DNA of 64,000 bases from VRUE01 sp963774555 (GCA_963774555.1 CAVZFL010000001.1:1488001-1552000), one strand, 5' to 3'. Positions 14,688 to 24,930 are shown, counted from the stretch's first letter. The notes: generated by a model from the sequence alone, not told the origin. Numbers and translations are program-made.

Positions 14688-16445
14688 ATGCCCAAATCCG
14701 CTCCATTGATGGAGTTCGACCCCGACGGGACCGCGCCGATCCTCAGCTACAACGTCCCGGAGCCGACCCAGTACACCGGGCGGAACCTGGTCTTCCTCGA
14801 GCTCGAAGAGGACTGCTTCAGGGAAGCGGTGTCCAAGCCACCCGACAAAGAGCAGCGGCTCCCGGTCGAACAGCTCAAAGCGATGTCGGAGCGCGAGCTC
14901 CTGGCGTTGCTGCGGGTCGGCGACCGCGCCGCCTTCCCCAACATCGTCGCCCCGGCCGCCACCCACGCGGCGCTCTTCTCCGCCCAGATCGAGGTCGGCG
15001 CCAGTCGGATGCTCAACACGGCGACGACGAGCGTGCTCAGCAAGGCCCTGCGCAGCAGGCACGTTCGTCCCAACCTCGAGCCGCTGGTCGAACCCGGGAT
15101 GGCGACCGAGAAGGTCGACGCGGTCTCGTTGCCCCCGGCGCTGCTCGGCTCGGCGCTGACCGCCCCGGCGCTGCATGACGGGGCGCTGCGCCCGCGCCTT
15201 CCCGACCTCGACCCCGCCCACATTGCCGAGCAGGCGCACGCCGGCAAACGGCTCAACGTCTATCGCAGCCTCTGGGGCGATTACGCCTACAACTTCCTCG
15301 AGCCGCCGCCGGAGCGGGCGAAACCGCGGTTCGTGCTGGTCGAGACCTACCGCCTCACCTCCTACCTCGGTGCCTTCGGCGCCGGGCGCACGGTGAACGC
15401 TTTCTCGCTCCTGCCTGGGGAGAAAACGACGATCAGCGTGAAAACGTTCCGCCACAGCGAAATCGACCGCAAGTCGGCCTCCTCGATCCTCGACTCCTGC
15501 ACGCAGGAGAGCGCCGATGACTTCGAGAACACGGTTCAAAACGAAAACAGCGACAAGCAGAACCGGGCCGAGAGCTTCGAGTACCACGCCGAGGCCGAGG
15601 CCTCTGCCAGCTGGGGCTGGGGCAGCGCGAAGGTCTCCGGCGGCGTCAAAGGGGGGACCAGCTCCGCCCGCGAAGAGTTCGCCAAGAACGTCTCCAGCGC
15701 GGTCAGCAAGCACGCTCAGAAGGCCTCCGCAAAGCGCGACGTTCAAGTCGACACCAGCGCCGAGGTGAAGGAAAGCTCCGGCGAGGAGACGGCGATCGTG
15801 CGCGAGATACAGAACGTCAACAGCGGGCGCACGCTCAACTTCGTCTGCCGGCAGCTGAACCAGGAGCACATCGCGATCCTGCATTTGGTCGACGTCCGGA
15901 TCGGCTTCTTCAACGGCTACGCCGAGTCGGCTCGCGAGGTGCCGCTGTCACAGCTGGCCGCGCTGTTGAAGGAGGTGGTCAAGGAGGGGTCGGTGGATCA
16001 AGCGCGCCAGGCTCTCCAGGCGCAGCTCGAGACCCTGGTCGCCGACGCGCAGGTTAATCCCGCGCCCGAGCTCCCCTTCATCGAGGAGCATCAGGTCGCA
16101 GATGGCGATGGCTACCAGCGCATCAACCCACGCTGCGTCTCGATCTACACGGACGAGACCGGCAACGAGATCCGGGTCCCCGGACTGATCGCCAGCGTCT
16201 CCAAGGTGACGATGCGCACCGACGGCGTGATCGTCGACTCGCTGCTCGGCCAGGGCAATGCGCTCGATCCATACGCCGCTGGCCTGCGGGCCGCCGAGCT
16301 GACACAGCGCGACCTGCAGAACAAGGGCGAGCAGGCAAACTTGGACCGAGAGGTGATCGCCCGTGGACTAGTCGCAAATCACGACAAAGTCGGGGCCGAC
16401 GTGTACCGGGAGCTCTTCGAGCCGGAGCCTGGCGATTCGCAATAG
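14688..16445 (+). CDS. Uncharacterised 585-residue protein
   Basis: The ATG at 14688 is chosen because GGAGG lies 8 bases before it; an open frame extends back to 14565. No signal peptide or membrane helix is seen. The middle (about 245-300) contains GRTVNAFSLLPGEKTTISVK and RKSASSILDSCTQESADDFE. An Ala/Ser/Glu-rich helical region with a WGWG-containing Gly/Ser stretch (about 305-345) follows. The C-terminal third holds FVCRQLNQEHIAILHLVDVR and RIGFFNGY. GAG is the main Glu codon, as in cytoplasmic genes here. The word order LLPGEKT...SSILDS...ESADDFE is distinctive, but I cannot name a family. Confidence 0.7.
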   Translation: MPKSAPLMEFDPDGTAPILSYNVPEPTQYTGRNLVFLELEEDCFREAVSKPPDKEQRLPVEQLKAMSERELLALLRVGDRAAFPNIVAPAATHAALFSAQIEVGASRMLNTATTSVLSKALRSRHVRPNLEPLVEPGMATEKVDAVSLPPALLGSALTAPALHDGALRPRLPDLDPAHIAEQAHAGKRLNVYRSLWGDYAYNFLEPPPERAKPRFVLVETYRLTSYLGAFGAGRTVNAFSLLPGEKTTISVKTFRHSEIDRKSASSILDSCTQESADDFENTVQNENSDKQNRAESFEYHAEAEASASWGWGSAKVSGGVKGGTSSAREEFAKNVSSAVSKHAQKASAKRDVQVDTSAEVKESSGEETAIVREIQNVNSGRTLNFVCRQLNQEHIAILHLVDVRIGFFNGYAESAREVPLSQLAALLKEVVKEGSVDQARQALQAQLETLVADAQVNPAPELPFIEEHQVADGDGYQRINPRCVSIYTDETGNEIRVPGLIASVSKVTMRTDGVIVDSLLGQGNALDPYAAGLRAAELTQRDLQNKGEQANLDREVIARGLVANHDKVGADVYRELFEPEPGDSQ

Positions 16446-16639
16446 CGCCTAATTTCACCCGAACGGCTTGCTGGAGCCGTTTGCCGTCGCCGGATGACAC
16501 GGATCGGTGTCGCGCGCAGGGCATTTGCGGGTTTCCCCCCTGTTGCCGATGGGTAGGGGCGAGTAGCGTGGAGACGCGGAGAGGTTTCAGCGCCATGCGC
16601 AGGGACTGGGTTTACGTCAATGCGAATGAGGAGATAGGT

Positions 16640-19499
16640 ATGGCTAGGCGTCTGATCGCTTTCGCGGTGATGGCTTTGTGGCTTGTAGTGATGGTGCCGG
16701 CGGTACAGGCCGACACCCAAGACCTGATCGAACCGCAAAATGAACCGCCCACCGCCAAAGACGGCTGGCAGGCGGGAAACTGCACGACGGAAACGCCGAC
16801 GAAGTGCTCGCCGGAAACGCCCGAAACGCTTCTACCGGCTCGCCGCCGGGCACCCGCCGTTCGGCTTCACGCAGTACATCCTCAAACACAAAGTCATCGT
16901 CCCGGACACGCTCGAAGAAGTCGAAAAGGAAATCGAAGAGCTGCGCGTCGATATCGAGCCCGGCTTCAGCGTGAACCCGCAGGCCACGGAACAATGTCCG
17001 CTCGAAACGTTCGAAACGGATGAGACCCTGTGCCCGGCCGAATCGAAAGTCGGCCAGGAGGAAGCCACCGTCTCCCTGAAGTTGGAAATCCCCAACCCAT
17101 TTGCTCCACCGCCAACCCTGCCGAAAAACTTCGTGGTCGCGCCCAACCCAGCGCTCGGCACGCTGATCCCCCTCTACAACATCGAACCCAAACCAGGTGA
17201 ACCGGCGCTGCTTGGCTTCAAGGTCGGCACCGGTGCCGAAAAAGAGGCGGTCTACCTCGAAACGGAAGTCGAATGGGAGGGCGACTACCACGAGAGCTTC
17301 ACGATCGTGACGCCGCCGGCATCGCCTGTCTTCGCGACCCTGAAGAGCCGCCTGGTCAGCTTCGGTCGGTCCGGTAACGGCACCTACCTCACCCTCTCCA
17401 CCACCTGCTTCAACACCGAACTGCCGCCCCACGAACACGAATACTCGACCTTCTTCCGCGCCGAGGAAAGAGGAGAAGAACGGCCGGACTTCCCCAATGG
17501 CCTGACGGAAGTGGAGGCGACGACCACGCTGCCGCCGGGCAGTGTGCACACCGGCTGCGCCACAGTTCCCTTCGACCCCGAACTCGAAGTCTCACCCGGG
17601 GCGACTGAAGTCGACTCTCCGGCTGGGCCAACTGTGAACACCGAACTGCCCTTCCTCGAAGAAGAAGAAGGCCAGGCGGAGTCGCAACTGCGCAACACGG
17701 AAGTCGCGCTGCCGCAGGGCATGGGCCTCAACCCCTCCGGGGCCAACGGCCTGCAGTCCTGCACGGACGATCAGTTCGGCGAAGGCACGCGCAACGAAGC
17801 AAGCAGTTGTCCTTCCGCCTCGATTATCGGCACGGCTGAAGTCGAAACGCCGCCGCTACCGCCCGGCTCGCTGAAAGGCCCGGTTTACCTCGGGGAGCAG
17901 CTCAGCCGCGACCCGACCTCCGGCGAAGAGTTCCGCTTCTTCGTCGAAGCCAAATCGGAACAGTATGGAATCGACGCACGCCTGACCGGGTTCACGGAGG
18001 CCAATCCGAAAACCGGACAATTGACCACCTTCTTCGAAGAAACACCGCAGGTGCCCTTCGAATCGGTGAAGCTGCACTTCGACGGTTCCAAGAACGTGCT
18101 CACCAGCCCGCCGACCTGTTCGCCGGCGACCTCGACAGCCACGTTTGAACCGTGGTCAACACCAGCCTCGACGGTGGAAGAAACAAGCACCTTCATATTG
18201 GCAAGCGCCCCGGGCGGCGGCACCTGCCCGACGACGCTGGCCGGACGTCCGTTCGTGCCCAGCTACACGGCCAAATCCGACAGCACCAAAGCCAACGCCT
18301 ACAGCCCGTTCAGGGTGCATCTGGGCGTCAAGGACGGCGAACAGGAGCTGAAGAAGGTCGACGTCACCCTGCCGAAAGGGCATGCCGCAAACCTCACGGG
18401 CATCCCTTACTGCTCCGACGGGGCGCTTGCTGCGGCCGCGGCGAGCAGCGGCAAAGCCGAGCTGGCGAGCCCGAGCTGTTCGAGCGCAAGCCAGATCGGC
18501 ACCGTCTCGACTCTGAGCGGCACCGGCAAGAACCCGGTGGCGATCAACGGCAAGGCGTATCTCGCCGGTCCGTATAAGGGCGCACCGATATCGCTGGCCA
18601 CGATCACACCTGCCGTCACGGGTCCGTTCGACCTCGGCAACATCGTGGTCAGGGTGGCGCTGTTCGTCAATCCCGCAACCGTCCAGGTCAACTCGATCTC
18701 CGACGCGATCCCGGATGTGTTCGGCGGGGTCAAGCTGGACATCCGCTCGATCGACGTCAACGTCGACAGGGCGAAATTCATGCACAACCCAACGAACTGC
18801 GCGGCGCAGGCCACGGCCGGCACGCTCAACGGCGGCGGCGGCGATCCCGCCACGCCGGCGGCCTGGAGCTCCTACCCCGTGTCCTCGCCGTTCCAGGCGA
18901 CGGGCTGCAAAGGGCTGGGCTTCAAGCCGAAGCTGCACACGCGCCTGTTCGGCAACAAAGGCGTGACCCAGCGGGCCAAGCACCCGAAGCTGCGGGCGAT
19001 TCTCGAAACCCGCGAAGCCGACGCCAACGTCCTGCGCACGGCGCTGACCCTGCCGCACGCGCTGTTCCTCGACCAGGGACACATCAAGACCGTTTGCACG
19101 AGGCCGCAGCTCGCCTCGCAGACCTGTCCCAAGGCCGCTATCTACGGACACGCACAGGCGAAGAGCCCGCTGCTCGGCAATCCGCTGCGGGGGCCGGTGT
19201 ACCTGGTCTCCTCCAATCACACGCTGCCGGACCTGGTGGCTGACCTGCGCGGTCAGATCAACGTTCAGCTGCACGGCACGATCAGCACCGTGCACGGCGG
19301 CATGAAGACAGTGTTCAACGAAGTTCCAGACACCCCCGTGAGCAAGTTCATCCTCCGCATGGAAGGCGGCAAGAAGGGTCTCCTGGTCAACTCCAGGAAC
19401 CTCTGCAGCGGCCCGCTCTCCTCGGTGCTGAGCATGAAGGGGCAGAACGGCAAGAAGGTGAAGAACAAGCACCTGCCGTTGCGGGTTCCCTGCGGGTAG
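16640..19499 (+). CDS. Large secreted repeat-type protein, one frame break
   Basis: The ATG at 16640 opens a signal peptide (MARRLIAFAVMALWLVVMV, cleavage near VQA-DT). After ~60 codons the sense continues one base later: CSPETPET, then FYRLAAGHPPFGFTQYILKH, with the join near 16829. Together about 950 residues. Several similar beta-rich units contain C-x-A-SxIGT motifs (CPSASIIGTAEV, CSSASQIGTVST, CPKAAIYGHAQAKS), each after an LPxG-like helix end and followed by GPVYL or KAYL. The protein is Cys-containing and rich in GAA. A TTCG-loop terminator follows. Such multi-unit secreted proteins are common in this bacterial group. Function unknown. Confidence 0.75.
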
Positions 19500-19541
19500 C
19501 GCCGCCCTAGCCAGAGCGGCAATCGAGTACAGAGGTGCAGG

Positions 19542-19569
19542 AAACGGCGGGCCTTCGGGCCCGCCGTTT
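19542..19569. terminator. Strong bidirectional terminator, TTCG loop
   Basis: A 12-bp perfect stem (AAACGGCGGGCC with its complement GGCCCGCCGTTT) closed by a TTCG tetraloop, followed by T. It separates the secreted-protein gene from the convergent transporter gene. Confidence 0.9.
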
Positions 19570-19581
19570 TGCTGGCGCCCT

Positions 19582-20448
19582 CTACGCCGCGACTGGCACG
19601 ACCGTGGCGGTGACGCGCCGGGCGGGGATCAGCAGCGCCGAGGCGCAGACCATGGCGAAGGCGCTCGCCTGCAGGACGAGGCCGAGCGGGTTGCTCGATA
19701 GCGGGTCGCCGAAGACGAGGACGCCACCGACGATCTGGGCGGCGTTGGCGACCAGGCCCATCAGGCCGATCGTCTCGATCGCACCGCCGCGCTGAAGCGC
19801 CGCCGCGGCCGCGTACTGGGCGAGCACGCCGGCGACGATGGTGAAGAGGATCCAGGGAGCGAGCACGGCGAGCGAGATGTCGCCGACGCCGGTCAGGCCC
19901 TTGATCGCGACGCCGGCGAGGGCGAAGAGGGTGCCGGCGATCGCCGCCAGCATGATGTTGCTGTGGTCGGCGAGACGCTCGGCGCGGTGGCCGAGGACCA
20001 GGCCCGCCGCCAGCAGCGCCAGGCCGCCCTCGAAGCCGAGGATCGCGCCGACGGCGAAGCCGGAGTGGTTGCCGCTGAAGTGGGGGACGGTGAGCACGAG
20101 CAGGGCGAGGCCGGCGCCGCCGAGGAAGAGCGCGAGCCACTGGCGCCGCTCGACCGGATCGCCGAAGACGCGCTGCGCCATCACCGCGAGGGTTACTGCG
20201 CCACCGGCAAGCACCGCCTGGACGATCGAGATCGGCGCCATCGAGAGGGCGGCGACATGGATCAGCCAGGCGACGGCGGCGAGTCCCCAGCCGGCGGCGA
20301 ACCAGGGCGAGGCGGCCAGGCCCCGGGCGCTGCTCAGCGGTTCCCGGATGCGGACCGGAGCGGCGCGATGGCAGCCGCGATGCTTGAACAGCGATGCGAG
20401 GTTGGCCATCAGCGCCGCCAGGACGGCGAGGCCGATCCCTATCTGCAC
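19582..20448 (-). CDS. Drug/metabolite-transporter-superfamily membrane protein
   Basis: A 288-residue protein with about nine to ten hydrophobic helices, e.g. IGIGLAVLAALMANLASLF at the N-terminus and PWILFTIVAGVLAQYAAAAA later. The two-fold internal arrangement and the motif PISIVQAVLAGGAVTLAVMAQ resemble the NIPA/EamA branch of the DMT superfamily. Substrate unknown. It is the third gene of a minus-strand run behind the DEAD-box helicase and zinc-ribbon gene, 22 bases after the latter. Confidence 0.75.
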   Translation of the reverse strand: MQIGIGLAVLAALMANLASLFKHRGCHRAAPVRIREPLSSARGLAASPWFAAGWGLAAVAWLIHVAALSMAPISIVQAVLAGGAVTLAVMAQRVFGDPVERRQWLALFLGGAGLALLVLTVPHFSGNHSGFAVGAILGFEGGLALLAAGLVLGHRAERLADHSNIMLAAIAGTLFALAGVAIKGLTGVGDISLAVLAPWILFTIVAGVLAQYAAAAALQRGGAIETIGLMGLVANAAQIVGGVLVFGDPLSSNPLGLVLQASAFAMVCASALLIPARRVTATVVPVAA

Positions 20449-20470
20449 GCGAACGCCGCCATGGTCCCTC

Positions 20471-20869
20471 TTATCGGCTCGGCGCCGTCCGACGTTTAGC
20501 CCGCGACTCTGCCGTCCGCGGGGGCGGGTCGGGCAGCTCGAGGCGACGCCGTGCCCTGGTGACCGCGGTCACCGAGGTGCGGCAGGCGCGGGCGATCACC
20601 CCGTCGGGATTGTCCGGCGTGCGGCTGACCTCGAACTCGATCAAGGCGGCGCGGCGGAGCTTGGCCCGGGCGTCGACGGGGCTGCCGCTTGGCGCCGCTT
20701 CCAGCGCCGCCTCGGCGGCCCGGTCGCGCCTGCAGACCAGGCAGAAGTGGCCGTCGACCGAGGCGACCCAGGTCTCGGGAAGCGCCACGGCCTCGCCGTC
20801 GATGCGGCTGGCGCTGACGCCGCAGCCGTCGCAGGTCCATTTCTTCGCGATGCTCTGGGTCGGGGTCAT
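20471..20869 (-). CDS. Small zinc-ribbon protein with possible helix-turn-helix
   Basis: A 132-residue protein. Two Cys pairs, CDGCGVSA (about 13) and CLVCRRDRA (about 43), suggest one zinc ribbon. The C-terminal part, GVIARACRTSVTAVTRARR, looks like a helix-turn-helix. The start overlaps the DEAD-box helicase stop by 4 bases, so the two are coupled. A nucleic-acid-binding partner of the helicase is a fair guess. I do not know the family. Confidence 0.65.
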   Translation of the reverse strand: MTPTQSIAKKWTCDGCGVSASRIDGEAVALPETWVASVDGHFCLVCRRDRAAEAALEAAPSGSPVDARAKLRRAALIEFEVSRTPDNPDGVIARACRTSVTAVTRARRRLELPDPPPRTAESRAKRRTAPSR

Positions 20870-21987
20870 GAGGTGCGACCGAAGCTCTTGTCGAACTCGC
20901 GGCTGAGGCCGAGGTCACGGGCTATGCGCCGCATCTCCTTGGTCTGGTCGGCGAGGACGAAGCTGGTGCCGGCGCCGCGGCGCCCGGCCCGACCGGTCCG
21001 CCCGACCCGGTGCACGTAGGAGTCGCGGTCGCCCGGCGCGTCGAAGTTGATCACGTGGGCGATGTCGGCGACGTCGATGCCGCGGGCGGCGACGTCGGTC
21101 GCGACCAGCACTTCCACGTCGCCGCGCTCGAAGCGGGCGAGGGCGCGTTCGCGCTGGCCCTGGCTTTTGTCGCCGTGCATCGCGACCGCATCGAGTTCGC
21201 GGCTGCGCAGCCGCTTGACCAGCCGGTCGGCGCCGCGCTTGGTGCGGACGAAGACCAGCGTGCGACCGCCGTCCGGGCCGGTCAGGTGCCCGGCGAGATG
21301 GTCGAGCTTGGCGCTCTGCGAGTCGACGTGGACGAAGCGGTGTTCGATCTCGGCCTCGTGGCGCTCCGGCGCCTTATGGGTGTGGCGGCGCGGATTGCGC
21401 GTGTAGGCGGCGGCGACCTTGCCGATCGCGCCCTCCAGCGTGGCCGAGAAGAAGAGGGTCTGACGCTGCTGCGGGGTGTGGCCGACGATGCGGTCGACGG
21501 CGGGCTTGAAGCCCATGTCGAGCATGCGATCGGCCTCGTCGAGGACGAGGATCTGGACGCTCTTCAGCGAGATCGCCCGGCGGGCGATCAGGTCCTCGAG
21601 CCGGCCCGGCGTGGCGACGACGATGTCGGCGCGCTGGGCGGCCTTGATCTGGGGGCCCATGCCGACGCCGCCGTAGACGGCGGCGACGCGCAGCTGTCGC
21701 GAACGGGCGATCGAGTCGAGCTCGTCGACGATCTGGCAGGCCAGCTCGCGGGTCGGCGCCAGGATCAGGGCCGAGAGGCCCTTGGCGCCGGGCTCGATCC
21801 GGTCGGCCAGCGGGATGCCGAAGGCGAGCGTCTTGCCCGATCCGGTCGGCGACTGGACCAGCAGGTCGTGGCCGTCGAGAGCGTCCTCGATGACGAGCTG
21901 CTGGACGGGGAAGGGTTGTGTGATTTCGCGCGCAGCGAGTGCGCGCACCACGGCTTTGGAGATGCCGAGGTCGGCAAATGAGGTGAT
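20866..21987 (-). CDS. DEAD-box ATP-dependent RNA helicase
   Basis: All helicase motifs are present in order: Q motif FPVQQLVIEDAL, I SPTGSGKT, Ia PTRELA, Ib TPGRL, II DEAD, III SAT, IV VFVRTK, V ATDVAARGIDV and VI HRVGRTGRAG. The core is about 374 residues. The start is unusual: a strong AGGAG (21991-21995) is followed 7 bases later by ATC at 21987, in frame, where the family N-terminus (TSFADLGIS) begins. The nearest ordinary starts upstream (GTG at 22050 and beyond) lack a ribosome site. Either ATC is used, or one base is wrong. The role is RNA unwinding in translation, ribosome assembly or cold response. Confidence 0.9.
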   Translation of the reverse strand: MTSFADLGISKAVVRALAAREITQPFPVQQLVIEDALDGHDLLVQSPTGSGKTLAFGIPLADRIEPGAKGLSALILAPTRELACQIVDELDSIARSRQLRVAAVYGGVGMGPQIKAAQRADIVVATPGRLEDLIARRAISLKSVQILVLDEADRMLDMGFKPAVDRIVGHTPQQRQTLFFSATLEGAIGKVAAAYTRNPRRHTHKAPERHEAEIEHRFVHVDSQSAKLDHLAGHLTGPDGGRTLVFVRTKRGADRLVKRLRSRELDAVAMHGDKSQGQRERALARFERGDVEVLVATDVAARGIDVADIAHVINFDAPGDRDSYVHRVGRTGRAGRRGAGTSFVLADQTKEMRRIARDLGLSREFDKSFGRTS

Positions 21988-22161
21988 GTTGTGACTCCTT
22001 TTGAATGATTCAGGGAGATCCAGCGACCCCTGAATGCAGACGAAGCGCACGGAGGGAACGGAACCTCTCGGGTGGCAAAAGCGCCGTACCCGACCCACCA
22101 ACCGTAGCAGTCGGCGGATAAACCCCCTGGTGCAGGCGGAATATGGGCGTAGACTCGACCC

Positions 22162-23742
22162 ATGTACGACTACGTGATCGTCGGCGCCGGCTCGGCCGGC
22201 TGCGTCCTCGCGGCGCGGCTCTCGGAGGACCCGGAGACCAGCGTCCTGCTGCTCGAGGCCGGCCCGCCGGACACCAACCAGAACGTCCACGTGCCGCTCG
22301 GCTACCTCTCGCTGGCCCGCACCGAGGTCGACTGGGACTACCACTCGGCGCCGGAGCCGAACTGCAACGGCCGCCGGATCTCACTGCCCCGCGGCAAGGT
22401 GCTCGGCGGCTCCTCCTCGGTCAACGCGATGGTCTACATCCGCGGCAACCGCCGCGACTACGACGAGTGGGGCGTCCGAGGGCTGGACCTGGGAGGACCT
22501 CTTCCCCTACTTCCTCAAGGCCGAGGACAACGAGCGCGGCGCCTCGCGAGTGGCACGCGGTCGGCGGGCCTCTGGCGGTCTCCGATCAGCGCTCCGGCAA
22601 CAAGATCTCTCCCGCCTTCGTCGAGGCCGGGGTGGAGGCGGGCCTGGCCCGCAACGAGGACTTCAACGGCGCCGAGCAGGACGGCGTCGGCATGTACCAG
22701 GTGACCCAGCGCGGCGGCATGCGGGCGAGCGCCGCCGTCTCCTACCTGCACCCGGCGGCTGAGCGCCCAAACCTGACCGTGATGCCCTACATGCACGTCA
22801 ACCGCGTGCTCTTCGAGGGCACCCGCGCGGTCGGGGTCGAGGCCAGCCAGCTCGGCCAGGTGCAGGAGCTCCGCGCCGAGCGCGAGGTCATCCTCTGCGG
22901 CGGCGCCTACAACTCGCCGCAGCTGTTGATGCTCTCCGGCGTCGGCCCGGCCGAGCACCTGGCGATGCGCGAAGTCGAGCTGCTGCTCGACCAGCCGGCG
23001 GTGGGCGAGAACCTCGGCGACCATCCCTCCACCTACACCGTCTTCACCACGCCCGAGCCCGAGAGCCTGCTGGCGGCGCTGGAGCCGGCGGCGATGGCGG
23101 AGTTCGAGGCCTCCCAAACCGGCCCCTTCGCCTCCAACCTGGCCGAGTCCGGCGGCTTCGCCCGGGTCGGCGCCGGCGCCGAGGCGCCCGACGTGCAGTT
23201 CCACGTCGCCCCGATCCACATCGTCGAAGAGGGGATGGGGGACCCGCAGGCGCACGGCGTCTGGGTCTCGCCCTGCCTGCTGACGGCGGAGAGCCGCGGC
23301 TCGGTGCGCCTCGCCTCCAACGATCCGACCGCGAAGCCGATCGTCCGCAACGCCTTCTACGAGGCTGAGGCCGACATGGCCCGGATGATCGACGCCGTCC
23401 GCCTGGCCGAGGAGATCTGCGCCCAGCCCTCCTTCCGGCCCTACTGCGCCGAGCCCTTCACCGGTCCCGCCGAGGACTCCGAGGACGCCCTGCGGGCCCA
23501 CATCGCCGCCACCACCTACGAGGTCTACCACCCGGTCGGCACCTGCGCGATCGGCTCCGTCGTCGACGCCGAGCTGCGGGTCGAGGGCCTCGAGTCGCCT
23601 TCGCGTCGTCGACGCCTCGGTCATGCCCACGGTCCCGCGCGGCAACACCAACGCGCCGACGATCGCGGTCGCCGAGCGCGCCGCCGACCTGATCCGCCAC
23701 GGCAAGGCCGTCGCCGCGGACGAAGTCGGCGCCCAGGCCTGA
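22162..23742 (+). CDS. GMC-family FAD oxidoreductase (choline dehydrogenase-like), three frame breaks
   Basis: It starts MYDYVIVGAGSAGCVLAARL (FAD-binding Rossmann fold), followed by the GMC signature around LPRGKVLGGSSSVNAMVYIR. The sense changes frame at about 22481 (GG to GGG), 22545 and 23598 (C to CC), and the net shift returns to the first frame. Past the joins the family sequence continues without loss: WHAVGGPLAVSD, then PQLLMLSGVGP, then YHPVGTCAIG with the catalytic His, then PRGNTNAPTIAVAERAADLI. About 526 residues when repaired, normal for GMC alcohol or choline dehydrogenases. The next gene begins right at its stop. Single-base assembly errors are the likely cause of the breaks. 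Confidence 0.88.
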
Positions 23743-24234
23743 ATGGAGCGCAAGAGCCGGCCGGTCTACCTGACGACGCCGCGGGTCTACGTGGCGAGCG
23801 TCGTCGCCCAGGCCTGCGCCGCCGGCCTCTTCGTCGGCGTCCTCGGCGCCGTCTTCACCTGGAACCACCACTCGGCCCTCTTCGATCTCGCCAACAGCCC
23901 CCACGGCATCTCCAAGCCCCAGCTCGGCTACCTCTTCGGCCCCGCCCTGATCCTGATCGCCCTGCCGCTGGTGCGCCACCGCCGGCCCCACGTCGCCTAC
24001 ACCGCGCGCTATCGCGAGAGGCTCGGGCTGGCGATCGCGCTCTGGGTCGCCGGCCTGATCCGCCTGCTCACCCACCTCGCCGGCCTCGACGACGAATACA
24101 CCCTGCAGGCCGGCGCCTACGTGGCCGCGGCGTTGATGGCAGGCGGCCTGCTCGCCACCCTGGCGATGTGGCCCTCGGGCCTGCAGACAGCCCACTTCGA
24201 CCGCCGGGGCGGGGTCGAAGTTAAGCCGCAATAA
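23743..24234 (+). CDS. Four-helix membrane protein
   Basis: A 163-residue protein with four hydrophobic segments (about 14-36, 63-78, 92-110 and 125-145). The ATG follows the GMC stop without a gap (TGAATG), so it is co-translated. No catalytic motif is recognised. The pairing suggests an accessory or membrane tether for the oxidoreductase, which is inference only. Confidence 0.7.
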   Translation: MERKSRPVYLTTPRVYVASVVAQACAAGLFVGVLGAVFTWNHHSALFDLANSPHGISKPQLGYLFGPALILIALPLVRHRRPHVAYTARYRERLGLAIALWVAGLIRLLTHLAGLDDEYTLQAGAYVAAALMAGGLLATLAMWPSGLQTAHFDRRGGVEVKPQ

Positions 24235-24252
24235 CGCGCATGCCGCAGGGCG

Positions 24253-24519
24253 CTATGCAGCTGCGTTGGCGCGGCGCTGGGCGTGCGCGTAGAGCGTCTC
24301 GGGCGCGATGTCAGCTTCGTTGGGCCAGACGATCGTGCCAGCGTCCCGGTCAGCCTTGAGCTGGCGGAAGTATTCGGGATCGCGCAGCGGCTCGAAGATG
24401 CCTCCGTAGTCGAGCAGGTAGGAGAGGTCTACATCGGCGCTCGTCGAGTCCTCGAAGCGCACATGCACGGCGTAGCCCCCGGTGGGCGTTGCCTCGATCA
24501 GCAAAGGTGTGCTTCTCAT
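24253..24519 (-). CDS. DUF2442-domain protein
   Basis: An 88-residue protein starting at MRSTPLLIEATPTGGYAVHV; the upstream ATG at 24579 overlaps the neighbour and is less likely. The core VRFEDSTSADVDLSYLL and the end GTIVWPNEADIAPETLY match the DUF2442 pattern, where the WPNGADIAPE-like word is diagnostic. It is the second gene of a pair with the DUF4160 gene 19 bases upstream. The pair behaves like a toxin-antitoxin or small regulatory module in many bacteria, but its function is not settled. Confidence 0.85.
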   Translation of the reverse strand: MRSTPLLIEATPTGGYAVHVRFEDSTSADVDLSYLLDYGGIFEPLRDPEYFRQLKADRDAGTIVWPNEADIAPETLYAHAQRRANAAA

Positions 24520-24538
24520 CGCCTTGATGGTAGAGGGC

Positions 24539-24808
24539 TTATCGCAGGGGATCAATCGGATGCGGCTGCTGGTGCTCACGAGCCAGGCCCCAGTTCTGAC
24601 GCAGCTCCTCTTGATGGTCTCTTGCCCATTCGATCACCATCTTCTGCGCACGACGAGGAAGCCGGCCCGCGATCAATTCGATGCCGTCGATGTCGAAGGA
24701 GGCCTCGTCGTCGCCGTAGGTGGCGTGGAAATGCGGCCGGCCCTCGTGTTGGGGCTCGTCGAAGTACATCCAGATCACGATCCCGTAGAAGCTGCTGATC
24801 CTCGGCAT
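24539..24808 (-). CDS. DUF4160-domain protein
   Basis: An 89-residue protein, started at MPRISSFYGIVIWMYF because that is the conserved beginning of the family. The hallmark PHFHATYGDDEASFDIDG follows, and then LPRRAQKMVIEWARDHQEEL. It lies directly before DUF2442 on the same strand. The HFHA-type motif suggests a small nucleic-acid- or nucleotide-handling fold, which is unproven. Confidence 0.87.
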   Translation of the reverse strand: MPRISSFYGIVIWMYFDEPQHEGRPHFHATYGDDEASFDIDGIELIAGRLPRRAQKMVIEWARDHQEELRQNWGLAREHQQPHPIDPLR

Positions 24809-24930
24809 GGAATTGAATCTCGCAGAGCTGCCGGACAACGAGACAGACAAAAAGATTCATCATTGCGTTGAAAGGAGCTGGAGAACCCGGAAAGTCTAGG
24901 CTGGACCGCCGGGCCTCCTACACTTTGCCG

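Noticed and set aside
14493..15884. 463-codon minus-strand open frame opposite the 585-residue protein
   Set aside because: Long antisense frames are expected at this GC content, and it has no motifs, start site or operon context.
16644..17549. 301-codon minus-strand frame with odd Phe/Arg-rich composition
   Set aside because: It is the reverse image of GAA-rich coding on the plus strand (TTC codons), not an independent gene.
22162..23742. Programmed ribosomal frameshifting in the GMC, kinase and glpD genes
   Set aside because: There are too many sites per gene, no slippery heptamers or stimulatory structures shared between them, and both directions of shift occur. Indel error is simpler.
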